Positions 38,051 through 46,683 of a DNA stretch of 64,000 nt are shown here, one piece after another. Within the stretch, counting starts at the first letter, position 1; every line of letters begins with the position of its first letter. Under the pieces are notes generated by a model. The model did no database searches and had not been told where the DNA came from. It worked only from the letters and a program-made list of their open reading frames with translations. The position numbers were made by a program, and so were the translations under genes. This stretch comes from Neisseria montereyensis (GTDB taxonomy: Bacteria; Pseudomonadota; Gammaproteobacteria; Burkholderiales; Neisseriaceae): the NCBI RefSeq assembly GCF_024834045.1, contig NZ_JANUXW010000007.1, forward strand, positions 1-64,000. The letters are read 5' to 3'.

Positions 38051-39826
38051 ATGCCGCGACAGCTAACCCAACAATTGGGGCGGGCGGTTGCCGAAACCAT
38101 GCTCGCCGGATTCAATAAACATTACCGTCTTTATCGAGAAGTTACCGCCCGTGCCAAAGAAATGTTTGAACAACGCAACTGGCGCGGTATTCAAGACTTA
38201 GTCGCCGAACGGATTCAGATGTACGATCAACGTGTGATGGAAGCCGTAGAAGCATTACGCAACGAGCATGCCGCCGCCGCACTCAGCGATGAAGTTTGGG
38301 CAACAGCAAAAACAGAATATATCGCCTTATTGGTAAACCACAAACAACCCGAATTGGCCGAAACATTCTTTAATTCGGTTTCTACCAAACTTTTGGCTAA
38401 AGAATATTACAATAATCAGTTTATCTTCGTTAAACCCTCAACCAGTACCGAATACATCGATTCCGACCCGCCCACTTTCTGTTCTTTCTATCCCGACAAA
38501 CAAGGGCTGCGCGGTTGTTTGCGCAATATCTTGCATCATTTCGACTGGCAAGTTCCATTTGCCCATATGAGCAAAGATATTGCAGATATCTTACGGGCGG
38601 CACGGGATTATTTCAAAGCCGAATGGCCGCCCCAAGAAATGAATCTGCATGTGCAGGTATTACACGCCCCGTTTTACCGCAACAAAGGCGCTTATGTTTT
38701 CGGGCAAATTGTCAACGGCGGGGCACGCCATCCGTTTGCTTTGGCCATATTGCATGATGACGAAGGCCGTCTGAAAATAGATGCCGCCCTTTTCGATGCC
38801 CAACAAATCGCCGTATTGTTTTCGTTCGCGCGTGCGTATTTCTTAGTGGATATGCCGGTACCCAGCGCATATATCCATTTCCTACATGAAATGCTGCCAA
38901 TGCGCGCACCGGGCGACTTATACACCATGGTCGGCCTGCACAAACAAGGTAAAAACATCTGGTGGCGCGAATTTGCCCAACACCTCGAATATTCCCACGA
39001 TAAATTTATTCTCGCACCGGGTATTAAAGGTTTGGTAATGAGCGTTTTCACCCTGCCGTCTTTCCCTTATGTATTCAAAGTGATCAAAGATACTTTCGGC
39101 CCCAATAAGGATTTTGATCAGGCTTATGTACGGGAAAAATATTTGTTGGTAAAAAAACACGACCGTGTCGGCCGCATGGCAGATACGCTGGAATTTACCA
39201 ACGTAGCTCTACCTAAAGATCGTTGCGATGAAGAGTTTTTAAATGAAATGCGCACACTTGCCCCCAGTCAGTTTGAAGAAACCGAAGATAGGGTGGTGAT
39301 TAAACACGTTTATGTCGAATACCGTCTCAAACCGCTCAATCTCTTTATGCAGAAAGCCAAGCCGACAGACAAAGCCGCAGCGGTCATCGACTATGGTTAC
39401 GCATTAAAAGAGCTGGCTTCCGCCAATATTTTCCCGGGTGATATGCTGTATAAAAACTTTGGTATGACCCGGTTCGGTCGGGTGATTTTTTACGATTATG
39501 ATGAAATCGAATACATGACCGACTGTAATTTCCGCAAGATTCCCCCTGCCCCCAATCCCGAATATGAAATGTCGGGCGAAGTATGGTACCCCGTGAATAA
39601 AGGCGATGTATTCCCCGAAGAGTTCGGCCCCTTTTTATTGGGTGAACCCGATGTTCGGAAAGTGTTCTTAGAACACCATAAAGACCTACTATCGCCTGAA
39701 TTCTGGCAGGGTAAAAAAGAGCGGTTGGAAGCCGGGCTGTATGATGATTTTTACCCCTATCCGCAATCGGTTCGTTTCAATCCCGATAAAGTAGCAGCGG
39801 GAGTAGCAGATGATGCAGATGCTTAA
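38051..39826 (+). CDS. aceK: Isocitrate dehydrogenase kinase/phosphatase
   Basis: 591 residues, the normal length of AceK (~580-600). The enzyme reversibly phosphorylates isocitrate dehydrogenase to divert carbon between the TCA cycle and the glyoxylate bypass. The kinase-like ATP site is APGIKGLVMSVFTLPSFPYVFKVIKD near residues 322-347, and the catalytic region RVIFYDYDEIEYM near 476-488. No aceA/aceB genes are adjacent, so the operon arrangement of E. coli is not kept. Ends near the strong terminator at 39906-39954. Confidence 0.94.
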   Translation: MPRQLTQQLGRAVAETMLAGFNKHYRLYREVTARAKEMFEQRNWRGIQDLVAERIQMYDQRVMEAVEALRNEHAAAALSDEVWATAKTEYIALLVNHKQPELAETFFNSVSTKLLAKEYYNNQFIFVKPSTSTEYIDSDPPTFCSFYPDKQGLRGCLRNILHHFDWQVPFAHMSKDIADILRAARDYFKAEWPPQEMNLHVQVLHAPFYRNKGAYVFGQIVNGGARHPFALAILHDDEGRLKIDAALFDAQQIAVLFSFARAYFLVDMPVPSAYIHFLHEMLPMRAPGDLYTMVGLHKQGKNIWWREFAQHLEYSHDKFILAPGIKGLVMSVFTLPSFPYVFKVIKDTFGPNKDFDQAYVREKYLLVKKHDRVGRMADTLEFTNVALPKDRCDEEFLNEMRTLAPSQFEETEDRVVIKHVYVEYRLKPLNLFMQKAKPTDKAAAVIDYGYALKELASANIFPGDMLYKNFGMTRFGRVIFYDYDEIEYMTDCNFRKIPPAPNPEYEMSGEVWYPVNKGDVFPEEFGPFLLGEPDVRKVFLEHHKDLLSPEFWQGKKERLEAGLYDDFYPYPQSVRFNPDKVAAGVADDADA

Positions 39827-39905
39827 TCGAAATACATTAATCGGCAACCTAAAAACCGTTGATAACCTCCCATAAAGCAGTTCGGTTTCATTATTCAAAA
39901 TAAAC

Positions 39906-39954
39906 TTAGGGCTTAGAGCGCAAATACATTATCAATTTGCGCTCTAAGCCCTAA
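39906..39954. terminator. 20-base bidirectional terminator, aceK / efflux gene
   Basis: Perfect stem 39906-39925 against 39935-39954 (TTAGGGCTTAGAGCGCAAAT and its complement) with loop ACATTATCA. It lies between the convergent aceK and Bcr/CflA-family genes and is flanked by A/T-rich runs on both sides. Confidence 0.85.
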
Positions 39955-39985
39955 AATAATAGGTTATAGTCAATCCAACTGAAAA

Positions 39986-41218
39986 TTAATCCATATCCGG
40001 TATTTCATACCAAGTAGAATGAGAATGGTGCCATAACAATATAATACCGACGCAAGTCGATGCCAACATCATTCCCGACATAACCATAGGTGTACCATTA
40101 TGCAACCAGGCAGTCAGCATGCCGGCCAGTGCGCCAATTATCGTCTGAAATACACCTAAAGCCGCATTGGCACTACCGCCCTCTTCTTTAAAATAAGACA
40201 TAAAACAGGCTTGCGTATTCGCCGTTATCAGACCTTGCGTGCCAACCGAAACCATCACACAACCGACCAACATCCACATAGGCGGCATTCCCAGCATCAA
40301 AACCAAAGCAACCATCAGCAAATTGGCTGAAAACTGAACGATAATGCCCCATTTGAGAATATCTTGAGCATGTGTACCACGCTTTAAGCGCCATGCCGTT
40401 ATACGGTTAAATGTCGCCATCGTAATAATATTCATACCGAACACCCAAGCATACTGATGGGAAGAAATACCATATAGCTTCATATAAACAAATGAAGATT
40501 CGGTAAGAAAAGAAAACATCGACGCAAAGCTGAATGCCTGAAAAAACAAATAACCCAAAGCCGGTTTAGTTGCAAACACCCTCCGGTAGCGACCCAATAC
40601 CACACTGATAATACTACCCTTCACCTCATGCACCGACTCATGGCAATGTAAAAACCAATATAACAAGCACCATACAACACTTGAGTAAATTGTTAAAAAC
40701 ACAAAAATTGCACGCCAGCCGCCCAAACTCTGCAAACCGGCACCCAACAATGGCGATATTAAAGGCGCAGCCATCATGATAATAGCGATTAAAGCAAACA
40801 TTTGTGCAGCCTTACGACCCGTATAATTATCACGCACCGTTGCACCGACAGTTACCACCGTCATACCGGCACCAAAAGCCTGTATGACGCGCAATAACAA
40901 TAGTTGATCAGCCGTCTGAATAAAAATCAAACCGGCCGCACTGACAATATAAATAAATAGACCTATAAGACCGACAATACGGCGGCCTTTAATATCCGAT
41001 AATGAACCGCCTACTATCTGCCCCATGGCTACGCCGAATAAAAAACCACTCAAACTCTGCTCGATGTGGTGAATATCGGCCGACAGGCTTTCGGCCATTG
41101 CCGGAATAGCGGGTAAATAGGCATCAATAGAAAACGGCATCAGGGCAACCATTAAAGCCAGTAAGGTAGCTATTTGTTTGTCACTGAGCACTCTAGTTTG
41201 TGTCTGTGTACTGGACAT
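39986..41218 (-). CDS. MFS drug-efflux transporter, Bcr/CflA family
   Basis: 410 residues with twelve predicted transmembrane helices. MVALMPFSIDAYLPAIPAMAESL at the N-terminus is the typical Bcr/CflA start. The MFS loop motif between helices 2 and 3 is GGSLSDIKGRRIVGLIG, and RVIQAFGAGMTVV is the helix-5 motif. Family members export bicyclomycin, sulfonamides, cysteine or fosfomycin; the substrate here is unknown. The remnant of the ligase gene lies upstream in the same orientation (41493-41726). Confidence 0.9.
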   Translation of the reverse strand: MSSTQTQTRVLSDKQIATLLALMVALMPFSIDAYLPAIPAMAESLSADIHHIEQSLSGFLFGVAMGQIVGGSLSDIKGRRIVGLIGLFIYIVSAAGLIFIQTADQLLLLRVIQAFGAGMTVVTVGATVRDNYTGRKAAQMFALIAIIMMAAPLISPLLGAGLQSLGGWRAIFVFLTIYSSVVWCLLYWFLHCHESVHEVKGSIISVVLGRYRRVFATKPALGYLFFQAFSFASMFSFLTESSFVYMKLYGISSHQYAWVFGMNIITMATFNRITAWRLKRGTHAQDILKWGIIVQFSANLLMVALVLMLGMPPMWMLVGCVMVSVGTQGLITANTQACFMSYFKEEGGSANAALGVFQTIIGALAGMLTAWLHNGTPMVMSGMMLASTCVGIILLWHHSHSTWYEIPDMD

Positions 41219-41492
41219 TATTAAAATCTTTCATTAATTTTTTTAGCTTCGTATCCAAACATATCACCATACCCATAACCATTTTCGTATGAGAAGGGAT
41301 TGAGCAAAGGATATACGGATAAAAAAACGTTAACAAAATAACGTTTTTAACGGAAAAAGCACCCGCACGGAAAAGTATAAACCATACCACCCACCGCCTT
41401 ACGGGATACTTTATTGAAAATTTACTTTCCGAATATGGAGGCCGTCTGAAAAATTTCAAACGGTAAAATAGAATTTATCACGAAAATATCGT

Positions 41493-41726
41493 TCAATCAG
41501 ATACTTTATGCCGAACCCTTAAAAAAGTTGCAAATCTCGGTATCCCTTTTCGGGTAAACCCTTGATAACGGTAGGTTATAATACTGCCGACAGGCGGCGG
41601 ATCCGCCCTATCCTTGTCTTTAAACCCGCTACCGATACGAAATTCACCATATCGGTTGCGACAGCCCAACGCCCCTAATTTATCCTTATATTTACCTTTA
41701 CCCTCATAATGCCGCGTAACCGTACA
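41493..41726 (-). pseudogene. C-terminal fragment of ATP-dependent DNA ligase, cut by prophage insertion
   Basis: 77 codons plus stop in one open frame on the minus strand, entering from the prophage end with no start. It reads as the OB domain of small bacterial ATP-dependent ligases: CTVTRHYEGKGKYKDKLGAL near its start, FRIGSGFKDKDRADPPPVGS, ITYRYQGFTRKGIPRF and the closing FATFLRVR. These proteins (LigE-type) are secreted or periplasmic in Neisseria and relatives and are linked to DNA handling and biofilm in published work. The N-terminal part is absent here and should lie beyond the left prophage end. An imperfect uptake-sequence hairpin near 41432-41463 would terminate the original gene. 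Confidence 0.85.
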
Positions 41727-41820
41727 TGTAAGGCGGCGCGCGTTTTGTCACAATTTTGCATTTTTTTTGACACAACAGTAAATTCAGGCAGTGACAAAAA
41801 TAGTGCAAATAGTAAGAATA
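41722..41820. other. Probable prophage right end with repeated transposase-site-like words
   Basis: The ligase reading frame stops matching its family exactly where TGTAAGGCGGCGCGCG begins (41727). Mu's right end, as I recall it, begins TGAAGCGGCGCACG, so the resemblance is close. The five bases before it (GTACA, 41722-41726) would be the target duplication. Inside lie related words TTTGTCACA (41744-41752), TTTGACACA (41767-41775, imperfect) and GTGACAAAA (41791-41799), plausible transposase-binding repeats. The matching left end is outside the window. Confidence 0.65.
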
Positions 41821-41824
41821 AAGA

Positions 41825-41848
41825 AAAGCGACGACATCGTCGCTTTTT
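41825..41848. terminator. Hairpin at the right end of the prophage
   Basis: AAAAGCGAC (41825-41833) / GTCGCTTTT (41840-41848), loop GACATC, with T runs on both outer sides. It follows the methyltransferase stop (41890) on the minus strand and would keep late phage transcription from entering the host ligase gene. Confidence 0.75.
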
Positions 41849-41889
41849 TGCTGGCGTGGGAATATGATTGTTGAAAATTAGCAACACGC

Positions 41890-42726
41890 TTAGAACTTAT
41901 AAATCAAGTTATCCTCGTATGACGCATCCTTATTAACGTAAGCCCTGATTGATACTCTCTTGGTGTTGTCAAATGACTGCCAGTTATCCAGCCTCATTGA
42001 TAACATAGTGTCTACATAATCGACAAACTCCGACCGGGTTGAACTAAAAAACAAATACGGCGGCCGCGTTAAACTAACCAACTTAAGGAAATCAACCAAT
42101 CCGAATCTATTAACTTGAGCGTATGCAGCTTGCGCAGTAGATAGATAGGGCGGGTCAAGCAACAGAAGTGCCTTGGGGTTGGAATCAAACAGCGGGATTA
42201 AATCAGTATAAGACTGCCGAGTAATCTCTAAACCATCCAAATAATCATCTGCAACCAGATAATCATTAATAGGCAGCTTGGCATACCACTCGGCCTTATA
42301 TAACTTTTGCCAGTCCTCAACTTGACGGCCGCTGAATAACAACCAAGACGACAACACAACATGGCATTTATATCCGTCAAACCGCTCAATATCGGCAATA
42401 ATGGCCTGCTTGGTGCTGTCTGATATACGTTGATTTTTGCTGTACCCTGCAAGATGCCCCTGAATAATATGGCGCAAGCGATTAATGTCGGGGATAGCCC
42501 GGACGCGCGATGCGTAATCATCATAATCGTTATAGATCACACGGGCGGCTGGCTTAACGCGCTTGGCAACATGAGCTAATAAGCCGCTGCCACCAAATAC
42601 ATCAACAATCGTCCAGCCCTCACCATCGCCGGGGATATTGTCTAAAACAGAAACAAAATGTTTAATGAAGTTGCGCTTTTGGCCAACAAAGGGCAACGGT
42701 GCCTTAGAGTAGTATTTTTGCATCAT
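41890..42726 (-). CDS. Phage DNA adenine methyltransferase, D12 class
   Basis: 278 residues. The N-terminal PFVGQKRNF and VDVFGGSGLLAHVAK form motif X/I for AdoMet binding, and LLLLDPPYLS (residues ~189-198) is catalytic motif IV, in D12-class order. Such enzymes make N6-methyladenine (Dam/DpnM family). It lies at the phage right end, in the mom position of Mu, behind a Com-like regulator. The likely role is modification of phage DNA against host restriction; the target sequence cannot be read from the protein. A second ATG starts one codon later (MQKYYSK). Confidence 0.88.
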   Translation of the reverse strand: MMQKYYSKAPLPFVGQKRNFIKHFVSVLDNIPGDGEGWTIVDVFGGSGLLAHVAKRVKPAARVIYNDYDDYASRVRAIPDINRLRHIIQGHLAGYSKNQRISDSTKQAIIADIERFDGYKCHVVLSSWLLFSGRQVEDWQKLYKAEWYAKLPINDYLVADDYLDGLEITRQSYTDLIPLFDSNPKALLLLDPPYLSTAQAAYAQVNRFGLVDFLKLVSLTRPPYLFFSSTRSEFVDYVDTMLSMRLDNWQSFDNTKRVSIRAYVNKDASYEDNLIYKF

Positions 42727-42810
42727 ATTTACTGGCTCCCGGCACTCTTTTGGCGCTCTAGAAAATAGTTAAACATGATGCTCTTAGGCATTCGGCGCGA
42801 AACTTATTAA

Positions 42811-42924
42811 TCAATTGAAATGATTAATAGTTTTGCAGCGGTTACATTTGATTTGCACGCTACCGCTACCAATTGCCAACAATCTACGGCAATGACGGCA
42901 ACGCAACTCACGGTAATTAACCAT
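42811..42924 (-). CDS. com: Com-like zinc-finger translational regulator (37 residues)
   Basis: A 37-codon frame reading MVNYRELRCRHCRRLL, then AIGSGSVQIKCNRCK and the stop. It has two CxxC knuckles (residues 9-12 and 27-30) as in Mu Com, which binds the mom mRNA start region and opens a hairpin to permit translation. CGGAG lies about ten bases before the ATG. It ends 84 bases upstream of the methyltransferase, in the position and orientation that com has to mom. Regulation of the methyltransferase by this protein is inferred. Confidence 0.82.
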   Translation of the reverse strand: MVNYRELRCRHCRRLLAIGSGSVQIKCNRCKTINHFN

Positions 42925-42954
42925 GTTGCATTTACTCCGTTTAGGTTAAAATCA

Positions 42955-42978
42955 CCGCCGCTTGTACAAGCAAGGCGG
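42955..42978 (-). terminator. Hairpin between tail genes and com
   Basis: CCGCC (42955-42959) and GGCGG (42974-42978) enclose the perfect 12-base palindrome GCTTGTACAAGC. On the minus strand the stem is followed by TGATTTTAACC. It could end the tail-gene transcript or serve as a protein-binding dyad. Confidence 0.45.
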
Positions 42979-43062
42979 CCCTAGAAGTCAATGCAGGTTG
43001 TGCTGCTTGGCTGGCGTGTCGGTGTTCCAGCACCGGCACGTCGCCGTCTCTCCTTATCTTTT

Positions 43063-43452
43063 TTAGCCAGCGGCTCCTGACGTATCCGGTACCGCCATCC
43101 AATGCAGGGTTAAATCAGAACCCCAGTAATTACAACCTATAACAGCATATTCTTTGGTCACCTCCCTAACAACTAAAAAACGATACCCATCTCTTTGCGA
43201 GGTCAAACTCATGACTGGCGGTGCATCAAAAGGCACTGGGAACCTCAATATATAAGTTGAGCTATTACTCACCTTGCCATTTACCAGCCCTATCCAATCC
43301 TCATCAACTCTGTTATAAAGAATAAAATCTAGATCAAAAACAATTCGCCCTGCCTGCATGCCGGAAGAACCGCTTGACGACTCTTTCCGAAGTTTTTTTA
43401 TTTCTGCCGCGAGCCTGTCGCATAATGCTTCGATTTGGCCTTTAAGCGTCAT
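43063..43452 (-). CDS. Prophage tail-region protein, unknown (129 residues)
   Basis: Not recognised by name. The N-terminal ~25 residues form a K/E-rich helix (LKGQIEALCDRLAAEIKKLRK), followed by a short GS linker and a beta-rich domain (IVFDLDFILYNRVDED, YILRFPVPFDAPPVMSL, WGSDLTLHWMAVP). The layout, helix then small beta domain at the end of the tail cluster, fits a fibre tip or receptor-binding accessory. It overlaps the previous gene by four bases. Confidence 0.7.
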   Translation of the reverse strand: MTLKGQIEALCDRLAAEIKKLRKESSSGSSGMQAGRIVFDLDFILYNRVDEDWIGLVNGKVSNSSTYILRFPVPFDAPPVMSLTSQRDGYRFLVVREVTKEYAVIGCNYWGSDLTLHWMAVPDTSGAAG

Positions 43453-43964
43453 TTCAACGCCTCTTCAAATCGTGCTACAAAATCGGTATCGGTATCGCCT
43501 AAATTCAAGGTCGCTTCCACGGCGGCTTTTTGTTCGGGCGTTAGCACTTGGGATTCGTCAATGCGCAACCGCTTACCGATTTGCTCTGCCATTGCAGCCG
43601 CACCACTTTTATCTTGGGTGATATAAGCCCCAACTTCTTTTAGGGTGTCATAGGCTTCTTCTGCTCCATCTAAGATTTCGCTTTTAACCGTTTGCGTTAC
43701 CTCGGCTTTTGCCTCATCTATTAATTGCTTCGTTTTTTGGCTGGAGTACACGGTAGATGCCGATGCAGCCGATTCATCGTCAATTCCGGCATTACCGCCT
43801 GTTGCACTGCCATCAATACGGGTTTTAAGCTCATTAACCGCACCGACCAAGCTGTCTTTATGGTCGGTTTCTAGCGCAGATTTACGTCCGATATCACCCT
43901 TAATGCCTTTCAGGACAACACCTGTTTTATCAATAAATAGATTGATACGTTCGATTAATTTCAT
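43449..43964 (-). CDS. Prophage tail-fibre-like protein (171 residues)
   Basis: Contains SALETDHKDSLVGAVNELKT, a repeat often seen in phage tail-fibre and neck-appendage proteins that trimerise, then an acidic, Ala-rich helical stretch (residues ~60-130). The start is set at the ATG (43964, MKLIERINLF). A GTG four codons earlier, immediately after the preceding stop, is an alternative. Several uptake-type genomes carry a gene of this kind beside the next small genes; role inferred as a fibre. Confidence 0.7.
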   Translation of the reverse strand: MKLIERINLFIDKTGVVLKGIKGDIGRKSALETDHKDSLVGAVNELKTRIDGSATGGNAGIDDESAASASTVYSSQKTKQLIDEAKAEVTQTVKSEILDGAEEAYDTLKEVGAYITQDKSGAAAMAEQIGKRLRIDESQVLTPEQKAAVEATLNLGDTDTDFVARFEEALK

Positions 43965-43976
43965 ATTTTTTATCAC

Positions 43977-44180
43977 TTATGACATGGCTAAAATTAGACG
44001 GGCAACAAAATCGGGCGCATCATCTTCAGACGGCCTGAAACTTTGTAGCCACGCTGTAAAGTCGGTAAAAGATTTACCTTGGTTTTCGGGTTGCTCCAAC
44101 CAAACTTTATACAAATCGTCATCAAACCGCCGAGCGGAATGAGCGATATTGCCACGGTAAACACGAAAATTAACCAACAT
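43977..44180 (-). CDS. Small prophage tail-region protein (67 residues)
   Basis: Begins MLVNFRVYRGNIAHSARRFD and has an aromatic/acidic C-terminal half. No family recognised. It overlaps the upstream gene by 11 bases and is followed directly by the fibre-like gene, so it belongs to the same transcript. Confidence 0.6.
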   Translation of the reverse strand: MLVNFRVYRGNIAHSARRFDDDLYKVWLEQPENQGKSFTDFTAWLQSFRPSEDDAPDFVARLILAMS

Positions 44181-44505
44181 GGCTTGTCCCCTTGATTATC
44201 TCGACCGCGATATCCCCACTCATCTGCACCAATCCATCTGACAGGCGAGTAAAAGCAACGTCGGCAATATAGGCACCTTCTTTCAACATTGCCGACTGGT
44301 CAGGCGACAACGTAAGCAGCAGGCGGTTTTGTTCGGGGTATACGTCTACGGCAAAATCCGCCACAACGTCGGTGCCAAATTTTGGCCGTATCCGGGCAAG
44401 AGCATCTACTCCGGATAGGGCAGAAATGCCGTAGTCGTCCAAAATATCGAACAACAGCGTAATTTCTACGGTTTCGCCGCGCTTAAAGATTAAAGGTTTG
44501 TTCAT
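44170..44505 (-). CDS. Small prophage tail-region protein (111 residues)
   Basis: 111 residues with a beta-sandwich look (LIFKRGETVEITLLFDIL, LLLTLSPDQSAMLKEGAYIADVAF). Short proteins of this kind near the fibre genes resemble phage BppU/upper-baseplate or Ig-like accessory proteins, but no exact match was made. It overlaps the next gene by 11 bases. Confidence 0.6.
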   Translation of the reverse strand: MNKPLIFKRGETVEITLLFDILDDYGISALSGVDALARIRPKFGTDVVADFAVDVYPEQNRLLLTLSPDQSAMLKEGAYIADVAFTRLSDGLVQMSGDIAVEIIKGTSHVG

Positions 44506-44554
44506 TTCGTGATTTTAGATTTTAAAATGCCGAAACAGGCATACAAGAGGTTCA

Positions 44555-44788
44555 CTACACCGGAATATCCGTAACGTCCAAATCGGGAGCCGGCCCAAGA
44601 ATTTTATTAGTGCGCTTATCATAAAATACGCTCTGTCCGTTGCTGGCTTGCCCGTTTAAAACAATGTTTCCGCCGCCGTTAGCACGGGCAGCAAAACTGC
44701 CGCCGCCCAAGTCGCCCGTAATTTTGGCAATGCCACGTTCTTCGCGGTTAAAAATCGCGTTAAACTGCTGTAAAAGGTTCATTTTCAA
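44555..44788 (-). CDS. Small prophage protein (77 residues)
   Basis: Contains RGIAKITGDLGGGSFAARANGG and NIVLNGQASNGQSVFYDKRTN, a glycine- and asparagine-rich beta pattern. No family recognised. It sits five bases after the large tail protein gene and 49 before the next. Confidence 0.55.
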   Translation of the reverse strand: MKMNLLQQFNAIFNREERGIAKITGDLGGGSFAARANGGGNIVLNGQASNGQSVFYDKRTNKILGPAPDLDVTDIPV

Positions 44789-44793
44789 ATCAC

Positions 44794-46665
44794 CTAATCA
44801 TCTAAATAGCGGTTAATCACCACTGTTTGCAATACACGCGGGGCATCATTTTCAATATCGACAGCCATCGTTACACCCGTTACCACGCCTTGCCATGCCC
44901 CTGTCGGCTCCTGTATCTGCCAAATCTGCCCCAATTGCGCCAACGGCAAGGCGTATTTATCGGATACGGGTAAGGTTACGGTCTCGGTTTTGTGCGTGCC
45001 TGTATCGCTCAATGCGGCCACCCCCGCCGCCTGAAGCACCGGCATATCGGTATAAAGCGGCCCGGTAACGGCGGCCGCTCTCGGCTCTCGGTTGCCCGTC
45101 CTGCGATACACATCGGCACCTTTGCCTTTTGCATGGTCGGCATACACAAAGACACCGCCTGCAAGTGGCTTGACATTACGGTTACCGCTAATATTAAGGA
45201 TAACGGACGCAGGCACGGCAACATCGGGCGAGGCTTCGGCAACTTCCCACGCCGATTTTTTCCATCGGGGCTTGATGTTGATTTCCGGCGTCCCCGGACG
45301 GCTCTCAACAAATGCCCCCGCCGCTTGTGCCAATTCCTGCAAAACCATCATCGGCGTTTTGTCGGTTGACGCATACACATCCGCAGGAATTAGCCAATCC
45401 GCAGCTTGCCAATCGGTTAATCTGACACCCGTGTTTTTAAGTTGTGTATCGGCAATTTGCCGCGCATAGATAGGCGCATCAAACACACCGCCCACCTGTA
45501 CGGCGTAGCTCTCACCTAAACGGGCAGTAACACTACGGCCTGATACCGTGTAGCTTTTTTGGCCAAATGCACGGTTATCGCGGTACTCCTCGGCGAGTAT
45601 CACAAACAATCCGCCATTGATATTAACCGTGATCACGGCCTCATTGCCTTTCGCCCGGCCATCCATATTCAGTTTTGCAAAATCATCGGGCGGTACCGTT
45701 ACCGTGCCCTGCCAGCAATATCCGCCCATATCAGTGGTAAACGACGCCGATAACAACTCAAGCGGCGTATTATTATCAAATGATGACGACACAGTATTAA
45801 CTATCATATAAGCCCTTGTTAACGGGGTTTTTAACTCTGGGTAACACGTAAACGGGATTGGGATACTGTCGGCACTGTGTCCGACAACACGGCGGCGGAA
45901 ACGCAACGGCATTGCATCCGACGGCGGACGTAATCCGCACACATAAGTGTTGTCGGGCTGCGTCGGCAAATCAGGCTCGACGGGGATTTCATACCATTCG
46001 CACGGCACGGCCAATGCCGGCAGGCTTACCGATTTTGAGCAGGCACCGATTGCTGCCCTGGCAGCAACATAAACCTCTAACGAGTATGCCTTGCTTTCAG
46101 ACGGCCTGAATTGATGTAATCCACATTTTCTTACGGCCACCGCAACGCCTGATTGTTGGTGGCCACATCTTGCCAAAGACGCACTACCCGACATATTAGG
46201 CCGGGTCTCACGCCTCAAATCCGCCATACCGCTGATATTGGCCACCGCATCGCCGGCATATAAAACGGCAGGGGAATAGCTGCTGTTTTGACCACGCCTT
46301 AAACTCACCATACCCTGCACAGCCGCCTGCATACAGGCCGCCATATCCACCGCATCCAGATATACACCGCGATAATCCAATGCAACGGGGCGGCTGTTTG
46401 AAAATCCGCTCCGAACGACTGCACGGGTAGCTGTGGCATGCAAAACAAACCCAAATGAGGCGGAAACCATCGGACGTACAGGGTCGCGCCAAGGGTTATA
46501 GCCATAATCGGTGTCGGTATCAGGCACAACCTCACCGCCGTCTTGCACATCACCCAACCGCCGCTTAAACGGCAAAGGCAATATTGCGCTGTCACGGTCG
46601 GCAGCAATCGGCACGCCAAACGGCAGCGGCAAAGAATCGGGGGAAGTTGTGGGGGTATCGCTCAT
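44794..46665 (-). CDS. Large prophage tail protein with repeated PLPF motif (623 residues)
   Basis: Unrecognised in detail. The N-terminal part repeats LPLPF (SLPLPFGVP, then ILPLPFKRRLGD) and again near residue 250 (MPLRFRRRVVGHSADSIPIPF), suggesting a short structural repeat. The middle (~300-500) has a beta-rich region with TVTVPPDDFAKLNMD and the C-terminus VLQTVVINRYLDD. Position between the fibre genes and two large tail genes suggests a tail-tip or hub protein. Confidence 0.6.
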   Translation of the reverse strand: MSDTPTTSPDSLPLPFGVPIAADRDSAILPLPFKRRLGDVQDGGEVVPDTDTDYGYNPWRDPVRPMVSASFGFVLHATATRAVVRSGFSNSRPVALDYRGVYLDAVDMAACMQAAVQGMVSLRRGQNSSYSPAVLYAGDAVANISGMADLRRETRPNMSGSASLARCGHQQSGVAVAVRKCGLHQFRPSESKAYSLEVYVAARAAIGACSKSVSLPALAVPCEWYEIPVEPDLPTQPDNTYVCGLRPPSDAMPLRFRRRVVGHSADSIPIPFTCYPELKTPLTRAYMIVNTVSSSFDNNTPLELLSASFTTDMGGYCWQGTVTVPPDDFAKLNMDGRAKGNEAVITVNINGGLFVILAEEYRDNRAFGQKSYTVSGRSVTARLGESYAVQVGGVFDAPIYARQIADTQLKNTGVRLTDWQAADWLIPADVYASTDKTPMMVLQELAQAAGAFVESRPGTPEINIKPRWKKSAWEVAEASPDVAVPASVILNISGNRNVKPLAGGVFVYADHAKGKGADVYRRTGNREPRAAAVTGPLYTDMPVLQAAGVAALSDTGTHKTETVTLPVSDKYALPLAQLGQIWQIQEPTGAWQGVVTGVTMAVDIENDAPRVLQTVVINRYLDD

Positions 46666-46683
46666 AAGGTGTTTTCAGACGGC

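Noticed and set aside
41675-41887. Minus-strand 70-codon frame across the prophage end
   Set aside because: Crosses the proposed phage-host junction and overlaps the ligase remnant in a different frame; basic, low-complexity content.
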